Of a stretch of DNA of 64,000 nt, positions 35,801 through 43,160 are shown in pieces. The notes beneath the pieces were generated by a model. That model was not told the origin of the DNA. It ran no database searches and saw only the letters and a program-made list of their open reading frames with translations. The number at the start of each line of letters is the position of its first letter. Within the stretch, counting starts at the first letter, position 1. The translations under genes and the position numbers were made by a program. The stretch spans positions 1-64,000 of the forward strand of contig JACKBI010000020.1 of assembly GCA_020634615.1 (NCBI GenBank). Reading direction: 5' to 3'. This DNA is from Anaerolineales bacterium (GTDB taxonomy: Bacteria; Chloroflexota; Anaerolineae; JAAEKA01).

Positions 35801-36439
35801 CAGCCGCCGGGTGTCGAGCAGATAGCCCATGGCCTCGGCGCCCTTTTCCCAGTTGCTGGGAGGGGCGATCAGCGCCGGATCGTAGGGGATGCCTTCGTCG
35901 TTCAAGGCGTCGCGGAACGCACGAAAACGCTCCTGGGCGTAGTGATGTCCTTCCGGGCCGCGCAACATGGCCAGCCTGCGATAGCCGTGGTCGCGGACGA
36001 GGTGCATGACCGCCGAGCGCATGCCCTGATAGCTGTCGATAGAAATCGCCGGCTCACCGGCCGCCGACGCCGCCAGACCAACCACCGGCAGATCGTGGAA
36101 ACGGCGCTGAAAATCAGCCGCCTGGTAGGGGGGATCAGACCCGCCCACCAGGGAGGTGGTCCAGCTCACCAACCCGTCCAACAGGAGCGGGTCGAGCAGA
36201 TCGTAGAGGATGTTGCGCTGAGCCTCGAAATGATCGACCGCCTGAAGCCTGCCCCCGGGAAAGCAGATCAGATTGAGATCGGCGTCCTGCGCCGCGTCCA
36301 GCACGCCCGGCCAAAGGGTGCGCGCAGCACCGGAGTTGATGTTGCCGGTCAGAAAACCAATGGTCGGTCTGCCCGAAAGACTGCGCTGCCAGCGCCGGTT
36401 ACCAGCGGACACATGTTGCTTCTCCCTACCCACTGCCAT
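32843..36439 (-). CDS. Hybrid regulator: LacI-type sugar sensor, histidine kinase, receiver, AraC output
   Basis: About 1198 residues from Met at 36439. Residues about 24-311 are a LacI/type I periplasmic-binding sensor without its helix-turn-helix, ending RRSCGC. Residues 340-600 include a GAF-like part. The HisKA H-box NVSHELRTPLN lies near 610, followed by HATPase with GAGIPP and GIGLGLSI. A degenerate receiver-like segment lies at about 845-960. A receiver with phospho-acceptor LVILDLMMPG follows near 1010, then two AraC helix-turn-helix motifs at 1095-1198. No transmembrane segment, so it senses a cytoplasmic sugar. It lies next to the pectin operon, its likely target. Its start overlaps the preceding acetyltransferase stop by 14 bp. 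Confidence 0.9.
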   Translation of the reverse strand: MAVGREKQHVSAGNRRWQRSLSGRPTIGFLTGNINSGAARTLWPGVLDAAQDADLNLICFPGGRLQAVDHFEAQRNILYDLLDPLLLDGLVSWTTSLVGGSDPPYQAADFQRRFHDLPVVGLAASAAGEPAISIDSYQGMRSAVMHLVRDHGYRRLAMLRGPEGHHYAQERFRAFRDALNDEGIPYDPALIAPPSNWEKGAEAMGYLLDTRRLQPGQDFQAIVTASDLLALGAMRTLADRGIRVPSDVAIVGFNALPESQLTRPPLTSVALPFYEQGRRAVETLMALRNGKPVAQHVVLESQLLVRRSCGCPSRSLALASAAPRAPRDAAPDMRAAQLETSLAPHIYRITGDQDLALAWTEQLVAGFADDMADPQHHRFTAALDSILQQRGLDGDEAVAWHAAIAEMRRWALPNYDDRGLLVAENLFGQARLAISDGAHRAHVARQFQAERRAELLREFGQSLITTFDLDRLADALIASLPRLGIASCYLALYEDPTAPLEWSRLAAALRDGQRVPLPPTGLRFPSRQLAPPELFPDRRFSMVVQPLFFQAEQIGFVLFEVGPQDGSVYEGLRGHISTALKGALLLSEAYQARIAAEKGDQIKTQLLANVSHELRTPLNIIIGHTQRALNTPSTRASAPPPELARELQHIQSSAQHQLRIINDLLDLSRAEINELDLYPSLLDPRPLLEDAFVAMAEEDTASKAVQWRLDVPDSLPAVEIDPVRMRQVLLNLLSNARRFTERGSIVLGADVERGELHIWISDTGAGIPPHQREHVFEPFVTGELTDRQYGGIGLGLSITRHLVALHGGRMALDSEPGKGSTFHVFVPLAEGEAPQPAAPTILPVLWLVSSAQMTPPDVVEFCRKRKLSVVRLQPEADLCPLLEEGAPAAVAWDMDDGGIHRWSMMRRLYNHPLLSQTPFLLYQRLTRGGTAAGLTSLAVKSASSDSLWKALEPAVPRGAHSSVLIVDDDPQARAMVRAAVSEGMPDLVIHEAVDGNAALAMLGVQRPDLVILDLMMPGIDGFQVLDHMRAHDETRSIPVVILSSRQLTMDDVRRLERHATVTVHSKDMLSEEELIASLHQALFGSDTLPAETSALAKQAIAYIHENYARRLSRWEIADAVGASEDYLSRIFHRELGITPWDYLNRYRMIRARELLRLTDDPVGSVARQVGFSDAAYFSRVFRNVCGASPSQYRATLAG

Positions 36440-37253
36440 CACTCCAGTCCAGGTCCATCCCCGGCCAGCGCTCCAAGCCCGTTTGCTTCTCTGTCGGCTG
36501 AAAGCCCAACGACTCGTACAAGCGCGCCGCGTTGGTGGCCTCTTTGGCAACGATGACCAAGGTGTGCAGGTCGTACGCGGCTTTGGCCTGCCTGCCCGCT
36601 GCGACGATCAACGCGCTTGCAATCCCGCGGCGGCGGAAGTCGGGGTGTGTCCCGACGGATTGATAGCGGCCGACGCCCTGGTCATGAAAAAGCCCCAAAT
36701 CTGCCACCAGTTGCTGGCCGGCAAATGCGCCGTACCAGTCGCCAAGGGCGGAGTCGATCATCTCCCGGTAGCGAATCATCTGCCGCTTGCGGAATTCGCG
36801 ATAGCTGCTCTCTTCATGCTCGAGGTCTCGGGACGCGACCTGAACCTCGATGACCTGCTCCCACTCGGCTTCTGTTTTCAACGCGCGGATGCTCACCGGC
36901 GCTGCAGGCCTGGCAGGGCGACGCGGCTCGCTGCACGTCAGAACGACGCTGTGGTTCCTGCGAAAACCGGCATCAAGAAATGGCTGAATGACGCCCTCCT
37001 CGCCATCGACCGTATCCCAACCGAAGACTTGATGTTCCGCCTGGGGCGGGACGCCAATTTCAAGCGCGAACAGATCGAGCCACTTGCTGCAATCGCCTTC
37101 TCTGGGCGGTTGCGAAAAGAACAAGAAGTTGCCCCAGTAGAAAGTTGGATTGGTGGGTGTGCGCAGTACCAGATAGGGGCCGCGATCGATGATCTCGCCG
37201 TCGAAAGCGAGGAAGATCAGATCTGTGCGATAACCTAACGATTTGACGTTCAT
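36426..37253 (-). CDS. GNAT-family acetyltransferase
   Basis: About 275 residues from MNVKSLGYRTDLIF; an upstream Met at 37283 is possible. The C-terminal half is a GNAT domain with the acetyl-CoA loop SVGTHPDFRRRGIASALIVAAG and 'NAARLYESLGFQPTEK'. The N-terminal half, with 'RTPTNPTFYWGNFLFF', is found in a subset of GNAT proteins. It overlaps the hybrid-regulator gene and is likely co-transcribed with it. Substrate unknown. Confidence 0.85.
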   Translation of the reverse strand: MNVKSLGYRTDLIFLAFDGEIIDRGPYLVLRTPTNPTFYWGNFLFFSQPPREGDCSKWLDLFALEIGVPPQAEHQVFGWDTVDGEEGVIQPFLDAGFRRNHSVVLTCSEPRRPARPAAPVSIRALKTEAEWEQVIEVQVASRDLEHEESSYREFRKRQMIRYREMIDSALGDWYGAFAGQQLVADLGLFHDQGVGRYQSVGTHPDFRRRGIASALIVAAGRQAKAAYDLHTLVIVAKEATNAARLYESLGFQPTEKQTGLERWPGMDLDWSDGSG

Positions 37254-37313
37254 GATGACCCAGTAGCGCGGCGATTGTAGCATCCCGCCTGCTGGCTGTC
37301 AACGCACGTGAGC

Positions 37314-37348
37314 GGCGGCGGTGCGAAACGTTTCGTCGCACTGCCGCC
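37314..37348 (-). terminator. Hairpin after the DUF4180 gene
   Basis: GGCGGCgGTGCGA pairs with CGCACtGCCGCC just beyond the stop of the minus-strand gene ending at 37356. GC-rich stem without a long T-run. Confidence 0.5.
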
Positions 37349-37355
37349 AGAGACT

Positions 37356-37727
37356 TCAAGTCGCAAGCTGTTGAAGCCAGTCAACGGCAGCCTGCCGCGT
37401 TTCGAACAGCCCGAAATGGCCCTTGGGCATTTCGTCGTCCACCATTTCGCGGAATCGGCTGCTGAATGTCACGCTCCCTGGCGGACAGACGACCGCCAGT
37501 CGAATGTGATAGGTACGCAGCTTTTGCAGGACAATTCCGGCTTCTCCCGAACTGATGTCGAAGAAGGCCAGCGGCAAATTCGCTGCGTAGAGCAGCGCAG
37601 CGCTGGCTCCTTCGGAGAAACATGCTTCGATCAGACGGTCAACATCGCCGGCGTTCGCCAGAGATACTTCACCAGGGATGCCTTCGACAAATGTCATGTC
37701 GTTCCCGGCAATTAGCGTGAGTTTCAT
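37356..37727 (-). CDS. DUF4180 domain protein
   Basis: 123 residues from Met at 37727 (MKLTLIAGN), which has AGGA 5 nt upstream. 'LPLAFFDISSGEAGIVLQKLRTY' (in overlapping pieces), 'IRLAVVCPP' and 'HFGLFETRQAAVDWL' match the DUF4180 pattern: a single alpha/beta domain of unknown function. The frame is open upstream into a broken SDR gene, so the two may once have been separate genes now joined in frame. Confidence 0.7.
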   Translation of the reverse strand: MKLTLIAGNDMTFVEGIPGEVSLANAGDVDRLIEACFSEGASAALLYAANLPLAFFDISSGEAGIVLQKLRTYHIRLAVVCPPGSVTFSSRFREMVDDEMPKGHFGLFETRQAAVDWLQQLAT

Positions 37728-38075
37728 TTGTCCTGGTTCCAGCGGAATGGCCTGGACCGGTGCGTCCATAGCCCCATCCATGTACTGCTCGGCCGGCTCG
37801 TGCCGCGCCGCCGCCAATATCTTCTCCACCACGTACTCGGGGCTATCGACCACGATGTTCGCAGGCGCTCCCTCTCTTTGACTTTGACGAGTTGCCCGGT
37901 CGCCCAGCGAGTTCTTGCCGAAATCAGTTGCAGTCATGCGCGGTTAGACCGTGATCACCCGAATGTTGGCAGGCGCCAGCTCCACCCGGGCGGTTTCCGA
38001 CAGCATGTTCAGCGCCGTTTTAGTCGCCGCGTAGGCCGCCAGACCGGGAATGTGCATCGCTGTAATCCGGTTCCT
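37728..38075 (-). pseudogene. Remnant of a short-chain dehydrogenase gene
   Basis: Only the C-terminal part of an SDR remains. GLAAYAATKTALNMLSETAR supplies the Tyr-x3-Lys motif, then 'VELAPANIRVITV' is cut by TAA at 37944-37946 where the family has Tyr. The same frame continues 'PRMTATDFGKNSLGD' and runs into the DUF4180 gene. The 5' half is missing and is replaced by a degenerate palindromic repeat near 38117-38165. A single base change explains the stop. Confidence 0.75.
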
Positions 38076-38116
38076 GCCCTGCATCAGATTTCGCAAAGCG
38101 CTGGCGCACGTTTCAG

Positions 38117-38165
38117 ACCAGCGGTCTCGCGGAATCGGCAGTTTGCGAAGTCCGCCGATCTTGCC
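38117..38165. repeat. Degenerate family A palindrome
   Basis: ATCGGCAGTTtgcGAAGTCcGCCGAT resembles the GGCGACTTCCGAAGTC arms. It lies at the break point of the SDR remnant. Confidence 0.4.
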
Positions 38166-38179
38166 TGAGCAATCGCCGA

Positions 38180-39049
38180 TTATCCTGAGTATATCTCGCA
38201 GTCCGGGTAAGTGAAAGAAAAGCCATACCAGCGCGAAAGCAGTTGCATCGGCGCCTCGCCGGTGTCGGCCCACATGGCGAACGGCACGCCATCGATCTCA
38301 TTGCGTGTGATCCGCACGCGGCGCCCCAGCCATTCGTCTTCGATCTCACCGCCTGAAGGAATCAGCTTGACCGGATAGAATTTGCCCTGATTGAGTTCCT
38401 TCGTCAACCCCAACCCCTGCTCGCCTTCCGGCAGACGCGGATCGATTTGCTGGTGCATCGTAGAACGGAAATTCGGAGCCAGCATCGTTCCTTCGTTGGT
38501 GTAGCGCATGCGCTTGCCGAGAAACATTCGCATGATGCTACCTCTCAGGGATTGATGGCCCGATTTGAGCAGAATCGTGTCTGGATGAGCGGCAACCTCA
38601 GCGGCGACGTTGGTGATGTGGACCTGCCAGAAATCTAGCCGGCGCCCTGCCAGCGGCCCGTCAAAGCATTCTCCGGTGATGTGATCCCACAGACTTTTCG
38701 TTTCCTCGTCGCGCATCACTGCCAGCCCGTTGGCAAGGCCAGCCACACCAAACCAGTGAACGGTCCCGTCAATGACCGGTGTCAGACCGACACCGCTGTT
38801 GCAGGGCGCTCAGTAGGTGACGAGATAGGGTTCGCCTGCCAACTCGCCTTGAACGATGTGGTGATACATCACCTCGGAGATCAGCACGGCCCGCCGTTGC
38901 CCGTCGCGTTCGAAGGCCAGTAGTTCGACGTCCTCTTTCAGTTGCGCGTCAGCCAACGAATATTGATGTTTTGCCTGGGGTCGAAACGGATCAAACTTGA
39001 ATCCTTTTGCGGTTACCTTAATCTTGCTGCGATCAATTCTGCTCATCAT
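38180..39049 (-). CDS. DUF3179 protein with in-frame TGA, candidate selenoprotein
   Basis: 290 codons if TGA at 38812-38810 is read through (289 residues). Upstream part: 'RAVLISEVMYHHIVQGELAG' and EPYLVTY. Downstream part: APCNSGVGLTP, HWFGVAGLANGLAVM, TKSLWDHITGECFDGPLAG and AAHPDTILL. DUF3179 proteins normally read VTYCPLCGSA here, so TGA replaces the first Cys of CxxC, giving U-A-P-C. The frame stays open for 209 codons with conserved motifs on both sides. A SECIS-like hairpin follows at the correct distance. It starts 48 bp after the Fe-S protein gene, with GGAGA as ribosome site. The alternative is a recent nonsense mutation. Confidence 0.7.
38777..38812 (-). other. Bacterial SECIS-like element directly after the TGA codon
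   Basis: In RNA sense, UGA (38812-38810) is followed after 21 nt by stem CGGUGUC, loop GGUCU (38788-38784) and stem GACACCG. This is a perfect 7-bp helix. The E. coli fdhF SECIS, as I recall it, has the same GGUCU apical loop about 18 nt after its UGA. Further pairing CAA:UUG and CCC:GGG extends the lower stem. Confidence 0.65.
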
Positions 39050-39097
39050 TGGTCTCCATCTTTGTGCTGGAACTGGCGAATTTTCGTCTGAAAGAAT

Positions 39098-40219
39098 CTA
39101 CCCATGCCCCGCAAGCTCCGCATCGCGGTCATCGATTGGCCTTGCCGCTTCGATGCCGTAGCGCGGGATGCGAAACTGCGGAGCGCTGGGATTGCCCTTG
39201 AAACGCTCGTGGACCGCGTCGTATCCCACCTGGCTGAACGGGCAGACTGCCAGGCAGACCGCGCAGCCGAAGTTCTGGTTGAAATAGTCGCGGCAGGCAC
39301 CGTGGTCGATGCTCTGCATGCCTCCATCGCCGCGCGGCCGGGGCTGGTCGAAGATCGCGTCAACCGGGCACTGGCGAACGCATTTCTTGCACATCGCGCA
39401 AAAATCTCTGACCCACAGGTGCTCGTTCTCTGTCTCGATCGGCAGGTTGGTGATGTTGGTGTAGATCGTGTTGATGCGCAGCCGTGCCCCTTCGTCAGGG
39501 GTAATCAGCAGGCCGTGATAGCCGATGGCGCCGAGCCCGGCCAACTCCGCCAGGTAGACATAGTCGGTCAGTCCGCCCAGCGCGGTGCCCGGGTAAGCCG
39601 CGAAGCCGTTGCTGCGCATGAATCTCGCCAATTTGTTGCCGATCACCGCCAGGTTTTTGTAACCAGTGGCCACCTCTTTGAACGCATCATAGCTTGGCGC
39701 ACTGGACATGTTCTCCTTGTCCATCTCCACCGTGAAGATGACGGCATACTGGCAGGGAACGCCCTTGTCCCTGAAGATCGCGTTGTTTGGCACCTTGACA
39801 TAGGCGATGTCTGCCGCGCCGGCCGCGCGCGCCATGGATTCCAGTTCAGCCATGAAGGCGGCGTCAGCTTCGGCGCGGGTCGGCTGAAACGTGCCGTCGT
39901 ACAACTTGGAACAACGGCGCATCTGCATCATCAAGGGCAACATCACCGGTAGCGCCGAGAGCATCTGCTTTGGCGTCATGTTCGCCATTGACATCTTTTC
40001 GCGGGGCACATTCTTGCTGTCAAATGGCGTGCGCGGTTTCGATTCCGGCGCAGGCTGCATCAGAGTCGGGAAGTTGTCCAACTCCTTATCGAACGTTGCC
40101 AGCATTGTATCCAGCGAAGGTCCGCCGCCATTGGCGGTTGTTCTTCCTGTCATGGCCTTTTGGAAAATTCGTGTCATGAACGTCATCTTCTGCCGGTTTC
40201 CTTTCTTTGGCAGGCCCAT
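39098..40219 (-). CDS. Reductive-dehalogenase/epoxyqueuosine-reductase-like Fe-S protein
   Basis: 373 residues (or 362 from Met at 40186, which has AAGGAAA upstream). Two ferredoxin-type 4Fe-4S motifs are present: CAMCKKCVRQCP near 273-284, and a lone Cys in HGACRDYF plus CAVCLAVCP near 319. Upstream are 'YVYLAELAGLGAIGYHGLLI' and 'GARLRINTIYTN', shared by QueG and the catalytic part of respiratory and catabolic dehalogenases that bind cobalamin. There is no twin-arginine signal, so it is cytoplasmic. Divergent from a TetR gene with a shared operator; the DUF3179 gene follows. Confidence 0.8.
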   Translation of the reverse strand: MGLPKKGNRQKMTFMTRIFQKAMTGRTTANGGGPSLDTMLATFDKELDNFPTLMQPAPESKPRTPFDSKNVPREKMSMANMTPKQMLSALPVMLPLMMQMRRCSKLYDGTFQPTRAEADAAFMAELESMARAAGAADIAYVKVPNNAIFRDKGVPCQYAVIFTVEMDKENMSSAPSYDAFKEVATGYKNLAVIGNKLARFMRSNGFAAYPGTALGGLTDYVYLAELAGLGAIGYHGLLITPDEGARLRINTIYTNITNLPIETENEHLWVRDFCAMCKKCVRQCPVDAIFDQPRPRGDGGMQSIDHGACRDYFNQNFGCAVCLAVCPFSQVGYDAVHERFKGNPSAPQFRIPRYGIEAARPIDDRDAELAGHG

Positions 40220-40241
40220 GAGGATTTGACAAAAACCTTAT

Positions 40242-40259
40242 TGTTAGTACACACTAACA
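40242..40259. promoter_or_regulatory. Palindromic operator between the Fe-S gene and tetR
   Basis: TGTTAGT-acac-ACTAACA, a perfect 7-bp inverted repeat. It lies directly downstream of the minus-strand promoter, so the divergent TetR protein is the expected repressor. Confidence 0.7.
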
Positions 40260-40261
40260 TC

Positions 40262-40290
40262 ATCATAGCATAAGCATATTTGTAAGTCAA
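40262..40290 (-). promoter_or_regulatory. Sigma70 promoter for the Fe-S protein/DUF3179 operon
   Basis: Minus strand TTGACT (40290-40285), 17-nt spacer, TATGAT (40267-40262). The start point would fall in the adjacent palindrome. Confidence 0.75.
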
Positions 40291-40355
40291 TACTTGCATA
40301 CGGTCAACCAACAACAACGGATATCAAAGACGGAAGGTGGAAGAGGAGCAGCAGA

Positions 40356-40922
40356 ATGCCGAAAATCGTTGAGGACGAAACGATCTATCGCGCCACCGTG
40401 CAGATGGTCATCGAACGCGGGTATGCCGGGGCTACGACCAAGCAGATCGCCGAAGCAGCCGGAACCAGCGAGGTGACGTTGTTTCGCAAGTACGGCAACA
40501 AGGCGCAGTTGGTGAAGCAGGCCATCGCGGCGACTCTGGAGCAGATGGACATTGAGTCGACCACATTTTATTCGGGCGACGCGGCGGCTGATCTGCTGCG
40601 GGTCGTGCAGCGCTACCAGGAAACGGCCGACAAAAGCGGCCAGTTTTTCGCCATCGCTATGACGGAGATGCCGCGCTATCCCGAGTTAGCGGACGTGCTG
40701 CACAAACCGCTGAACGTGATGAGCAGCATCGGAGCGCTACTGGCGCGCTACCAGGCGGAGGGTGTCCTGCGAACCGAGCACCCGCTGCACGCCGTGGCCG
40801 CGCTGCTTGGCCCGCTGAACAGCGCCACCATGATACGCGCAGCATCGCTGGAAGACGCGCTTCCGCCCATTGACCTGCAGAGCCACGTAGCGCTGTACCT
40901 CAACGGCCGCATTCGATCCTGA
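40356..40922 (+). CDS. TetR-family transcriptional regulator
   Basis: 188 residues. The N-terminal helix-turn-helix is at about 8-55: ATVQMVIERGYAGATTKQIAEAAGTSEVTLFRKYGNK in overlapping view. The remainder is a helical ligand-binding domain. Start ATG 40356 has AGAGGAG upstream. Divergent from the Fe-S protein gene; the 136-bp gap has a strong promoter and a perfect palindrome, so it probably represses that operon in response to a small hydrophobic or halogenated ligand (inference). Confidence 0.9.
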   Translation: MPKIVEDETIYRATVQMVIERGYAGATTKQIAEAAGTSEVTLFRKYGNKAQLVKQAIAATLEQMDIESTTFYSGDAAADLLRVVQRYQETADKSGQFFAIAMTEMPRYPELADVLHKPLNVMSSIGALLARYQAEGVLRTEHPLHAVAALLGPLNSATMIRAASLEDALPPIDLQSHVALYLNGRIRS

Positions 40923-41035
40923 CCTCGACCTCTGAAGCCGGACTTTTCAAAAATACTCCCATGCGACGCATCACGATGACAGCCATTTAACGGGCCAACA
41001 TCGTGAATTGCGACCTGCCGCACCCCTGTGTTACC

Positions 41036-42343
41036 ATGCTCGCCATGGCAACACCCAACCGCTGGCGCAAGCTATTGCCGGGCCTTTTGCTCGCCATATT
41101 CAGCATCCTGTTTACCGTTCTGCTGTTGGAATTGGGCGTCCGTCTGCTGCATCTGGCGCCGCCCGCTGAAGGAACCGGCTGGTTCTGGCAGATCCCGGAC
41201 TCACAGACCGGTTGGTCTTTACTACCTGGCGCGCGCGGGCACTGGTTCAACCCGCAAATGGAGTACGACGTTGACGTAGCCATCAACAGCGACGGTCTGC
41301 GCGATGTGCAGAGAGAGACGCTGGCCAAACCGGACGGTGTGTTTCGCATCCTGCTGCTGGGCGACTCATACGTCGAGGGGCTGCGGGTTCCGCTGGAGCA
41401 GACCTTCGGCAAAGTTCTCGAGCAGCAGTTGAACGCCAGCGCGCCGGCCGGGCAGCGTTTTGAGGTGATCCCGGCGGGCGTCAGCGGCTGGGGGACCGAC
41501 CAGGAACTGCTCTGGCTGCGCGAGCATGGCGCAGCCTATCAACCCGACCTGGTGCTGCTGGCCTTCTTCCCCGGCAACGACTTTCAGAACAACAGCGAGG
41601 CGCTGGAAGTGGAGAACATGGGCAGCATCCAGAAGCCGTTCTTCCACCTGGACACCGGCCAGTTGACGCTGAGCTACTCCCCCTTCGACCCGGCCACGGT
41701 GCCGCAACCTGTGCAGCCGCAGACATCGTCCGGCGACGCGGCCAACGCGCCGGCTGGTTTGTCACCCCTGGCCGGCTGGCTCAAGCAGCATTCGGCCCTC
41801 TACCGTTTCGTCGGGCCGGCGCTGGCAACGGGCGCGCCCGACTTCGCACGCGGGCTGGCCAACCGCGGCCTGCTGGAACGCAGCCTCGTACGCGCCGACG
41901 CACCTGCCGACTCCATCCCCGTGGCCTACGGCATCTACCGCGACCCTTTGTCCGACGACTGGACGAACTCAGTGACACTGACCGGCGCGCTGGTGGCAGA
42001 GATGCACAGCGAGGCCGAGGCGCTGGATGCGCCGCTGGCCGCGGTGATTCTGACCGCGCCTGAGCAGGTTTACCCCGACCGCTGGCAAAAGCGGCTGGAT
42101 GACAATCCTGCCATGTCAGCATACACCTGGGACCTGGAACAACCGAACCGCCTCGCGGCTGATCTGCTGCAAGCGGCCGGAGTGCCATATCTCGACCTGC
42201 TGCCGACCTTCCGCGAGGAGGCGGACGCAGGCGCCTCGCTCCATCTGCGCCACGACGGACACTGGACAGCGGCCGGTGAGCGGCTGGCAGGCGAGACGAC
42301 GGCTGATTGGCTGGATGAGCAGGGATTGATTGCCGCTCGATAG
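41036..42343 (+). CDS. Membrane-anchored SGNH/GDSL hydrolase
   Basis: About 435 residues from ATG 41036 (another ATG at 41045). A single N-terminal transmembrane helix (LLPGLLLAIFSILFTVLLLE) is followed by an extracytoplasmic SGNH fold. Block I is LLLGDSYVEGLRV (nucleophile Ser), then the block III-like LAFFPGNDFQNN, and the C-terminal catalytic Asp/His in LRHDGHWTAAGERLAG. The family removes or transfers acyl groups on polysaccharides, lipids or peptides. Stands alone; substrate unknown. Confidence 0.82.
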   Translation: MLAMATPNRWRKLLPGLLLAIFSILFTVLLLELGVRLLHLAPPAEGTGWFWQIPDSQTGWSLLPGARGHWFNPQMEYDVDVAINSDGLRDVQRETLAKPDGVFRILLLGDSYVEGLRVPLEQTFGKVLEQQLNASAPAGQRFEVIPAGVSGWGTDQELLWLREHGAAYQPDLVLLAFFPGNDFQNNSEALEVENMGSIQKPFFHLDTGQLTLSYSPFDPATVPQPVQPQTSSGDAANAPAGLSPLAGWLKQHSALYRFVGPALATGAPDFARGLANRGLLERSLVRADAPADSIPVAYGIYRDPLSDDWTNSVTLTGALVAEMHSEAEALDAPLAAVILTAPEQVYPDRWQKRLDDNPAMSAYTWDLEQPNRLAADLLQAAGVPYLDLLPTFREEADAGASLHLRHDGHWTAAGERLAGETTADWLDEQGLIAAR

Positions 42344-42416
42344 ACGTACACTCACTCTCTCAATCGACCCGCGGGCCAGGAGGAGTCGATCCGCGTCTCG
42401 CACGGAGTATGCCGCT

Positions 42417-42980
42417 ATGCACCCAATCACGATACGTCCGGCCAGATTCGAAGATCGCTATGCACTGGCGCGCGTCCTCATTGACGCGACGCTCACCACC
42501 TTTCGTGGCCGCGTCCCGGATCGGTGCCTCTACTCGTTGACTGTCGAAGAAAGCGCTACCAACTGGGGGCGCAACTTCAAAGACGACACACTTTCTGATG
42601 GCCAGTATCCGTTTGTCGCAGAAGTCGCGAGCGTTGACGTCATCGGGCTGGCCATGGCCGGCAGGCGATCAACCGACTCTATTCTGGATCAGCAAATCGC
42701 CCAAAGCTACCCCCGGGAGTTGGTGACGCTTCAGGTTGATCCAGCCTGGCAGCGGCGCGGCGTCGGACGCAAGCTGGTGGCAGCGGTTGCTGTGGCGCTG
42801 ATGAAAGAGGGCGAGACGAATCTTCTGGTGCAGGTGCTGGCGGAGAATCCCAACGTTGCCTTTTACAAGGCGCTCGGTGCGCGGCTGGTCGGCTCGCAAC
42901 CGTACGACTGGGAAGGGTATCCAGCAACATCGTTGATATTCGTCTGGGATGCCCTACGCGCGCTGACCAGCGCAGTTTAG
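42417..42980 (+). CDS. GNAT-family acetyltransferase
   Basis: 187 residues from ATG 42417, with ACGGAG upstream; the longer frame overlaps the previous gene and lacks support. ITIRPARFEDRYALARV opens the fold, the acetyl-CoA loop is LQVDPAWQRRGVGRKLVAAVA, and 'NVAFYKALGARLVG' closes it. Substrate unknown. Confidence 0.87.
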   Translation: MHPITIRPARFEDRYALARVLIDATLTTFRGRVPDRCLYSLTVEESATNWGRNFKDDTLSDGQYPFVAEVASVDVIGLAMAGRRSTDSILDQQIAQSYPRELVTLQVDPAWQRRGVGRKLVAAVAVALMKEGETNLLVQVLAENPNVAFYKALGARLVGSQPYDWEGYPATSLIFVWDALRALTSAV

Positions 42981-43051
42981 GGTCTTCCCACTCCGCCTGC
43001 ACTGGCGAACAAACAAGTGCTGAGACTTTTAAGGTTGCAAGTTGAAAACTG

Positions 43052-43080
43052 TGTCGATTTCGGGCCGTGTCGTTCGACGT
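43052..43080 (+). promoter_or_regulatory. Candidate ECF42 autoregulated promoter
   Basis: TGTCGA (43052-43057), a 17-nt spacer, then CGACGT (43075-43080), 80 bp before the DGPF gene. As I recall it, the published ECF42 motif is TGTCGA with a CG(A/T)C -10 element, so the sigma factor encoded downstream probably drives its own operon. Confidence 0.55.
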
Positions 43081-43160
43081 TATTATAGAGCAAGGGATTA
43101 TGGCGGAACGAATGAGTTTGACAGCCAGGGTCCAAATCAATATCTGAAGGAGAATAAACG

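Noticed and set aside
37944..37946. TAA in the SDR frame as a recoded codon
   Set aside because: TAA is not a known selenocysteine or pyrrolysine codon; the gene also lacks its 5' half, so a pseudogene is simpler.
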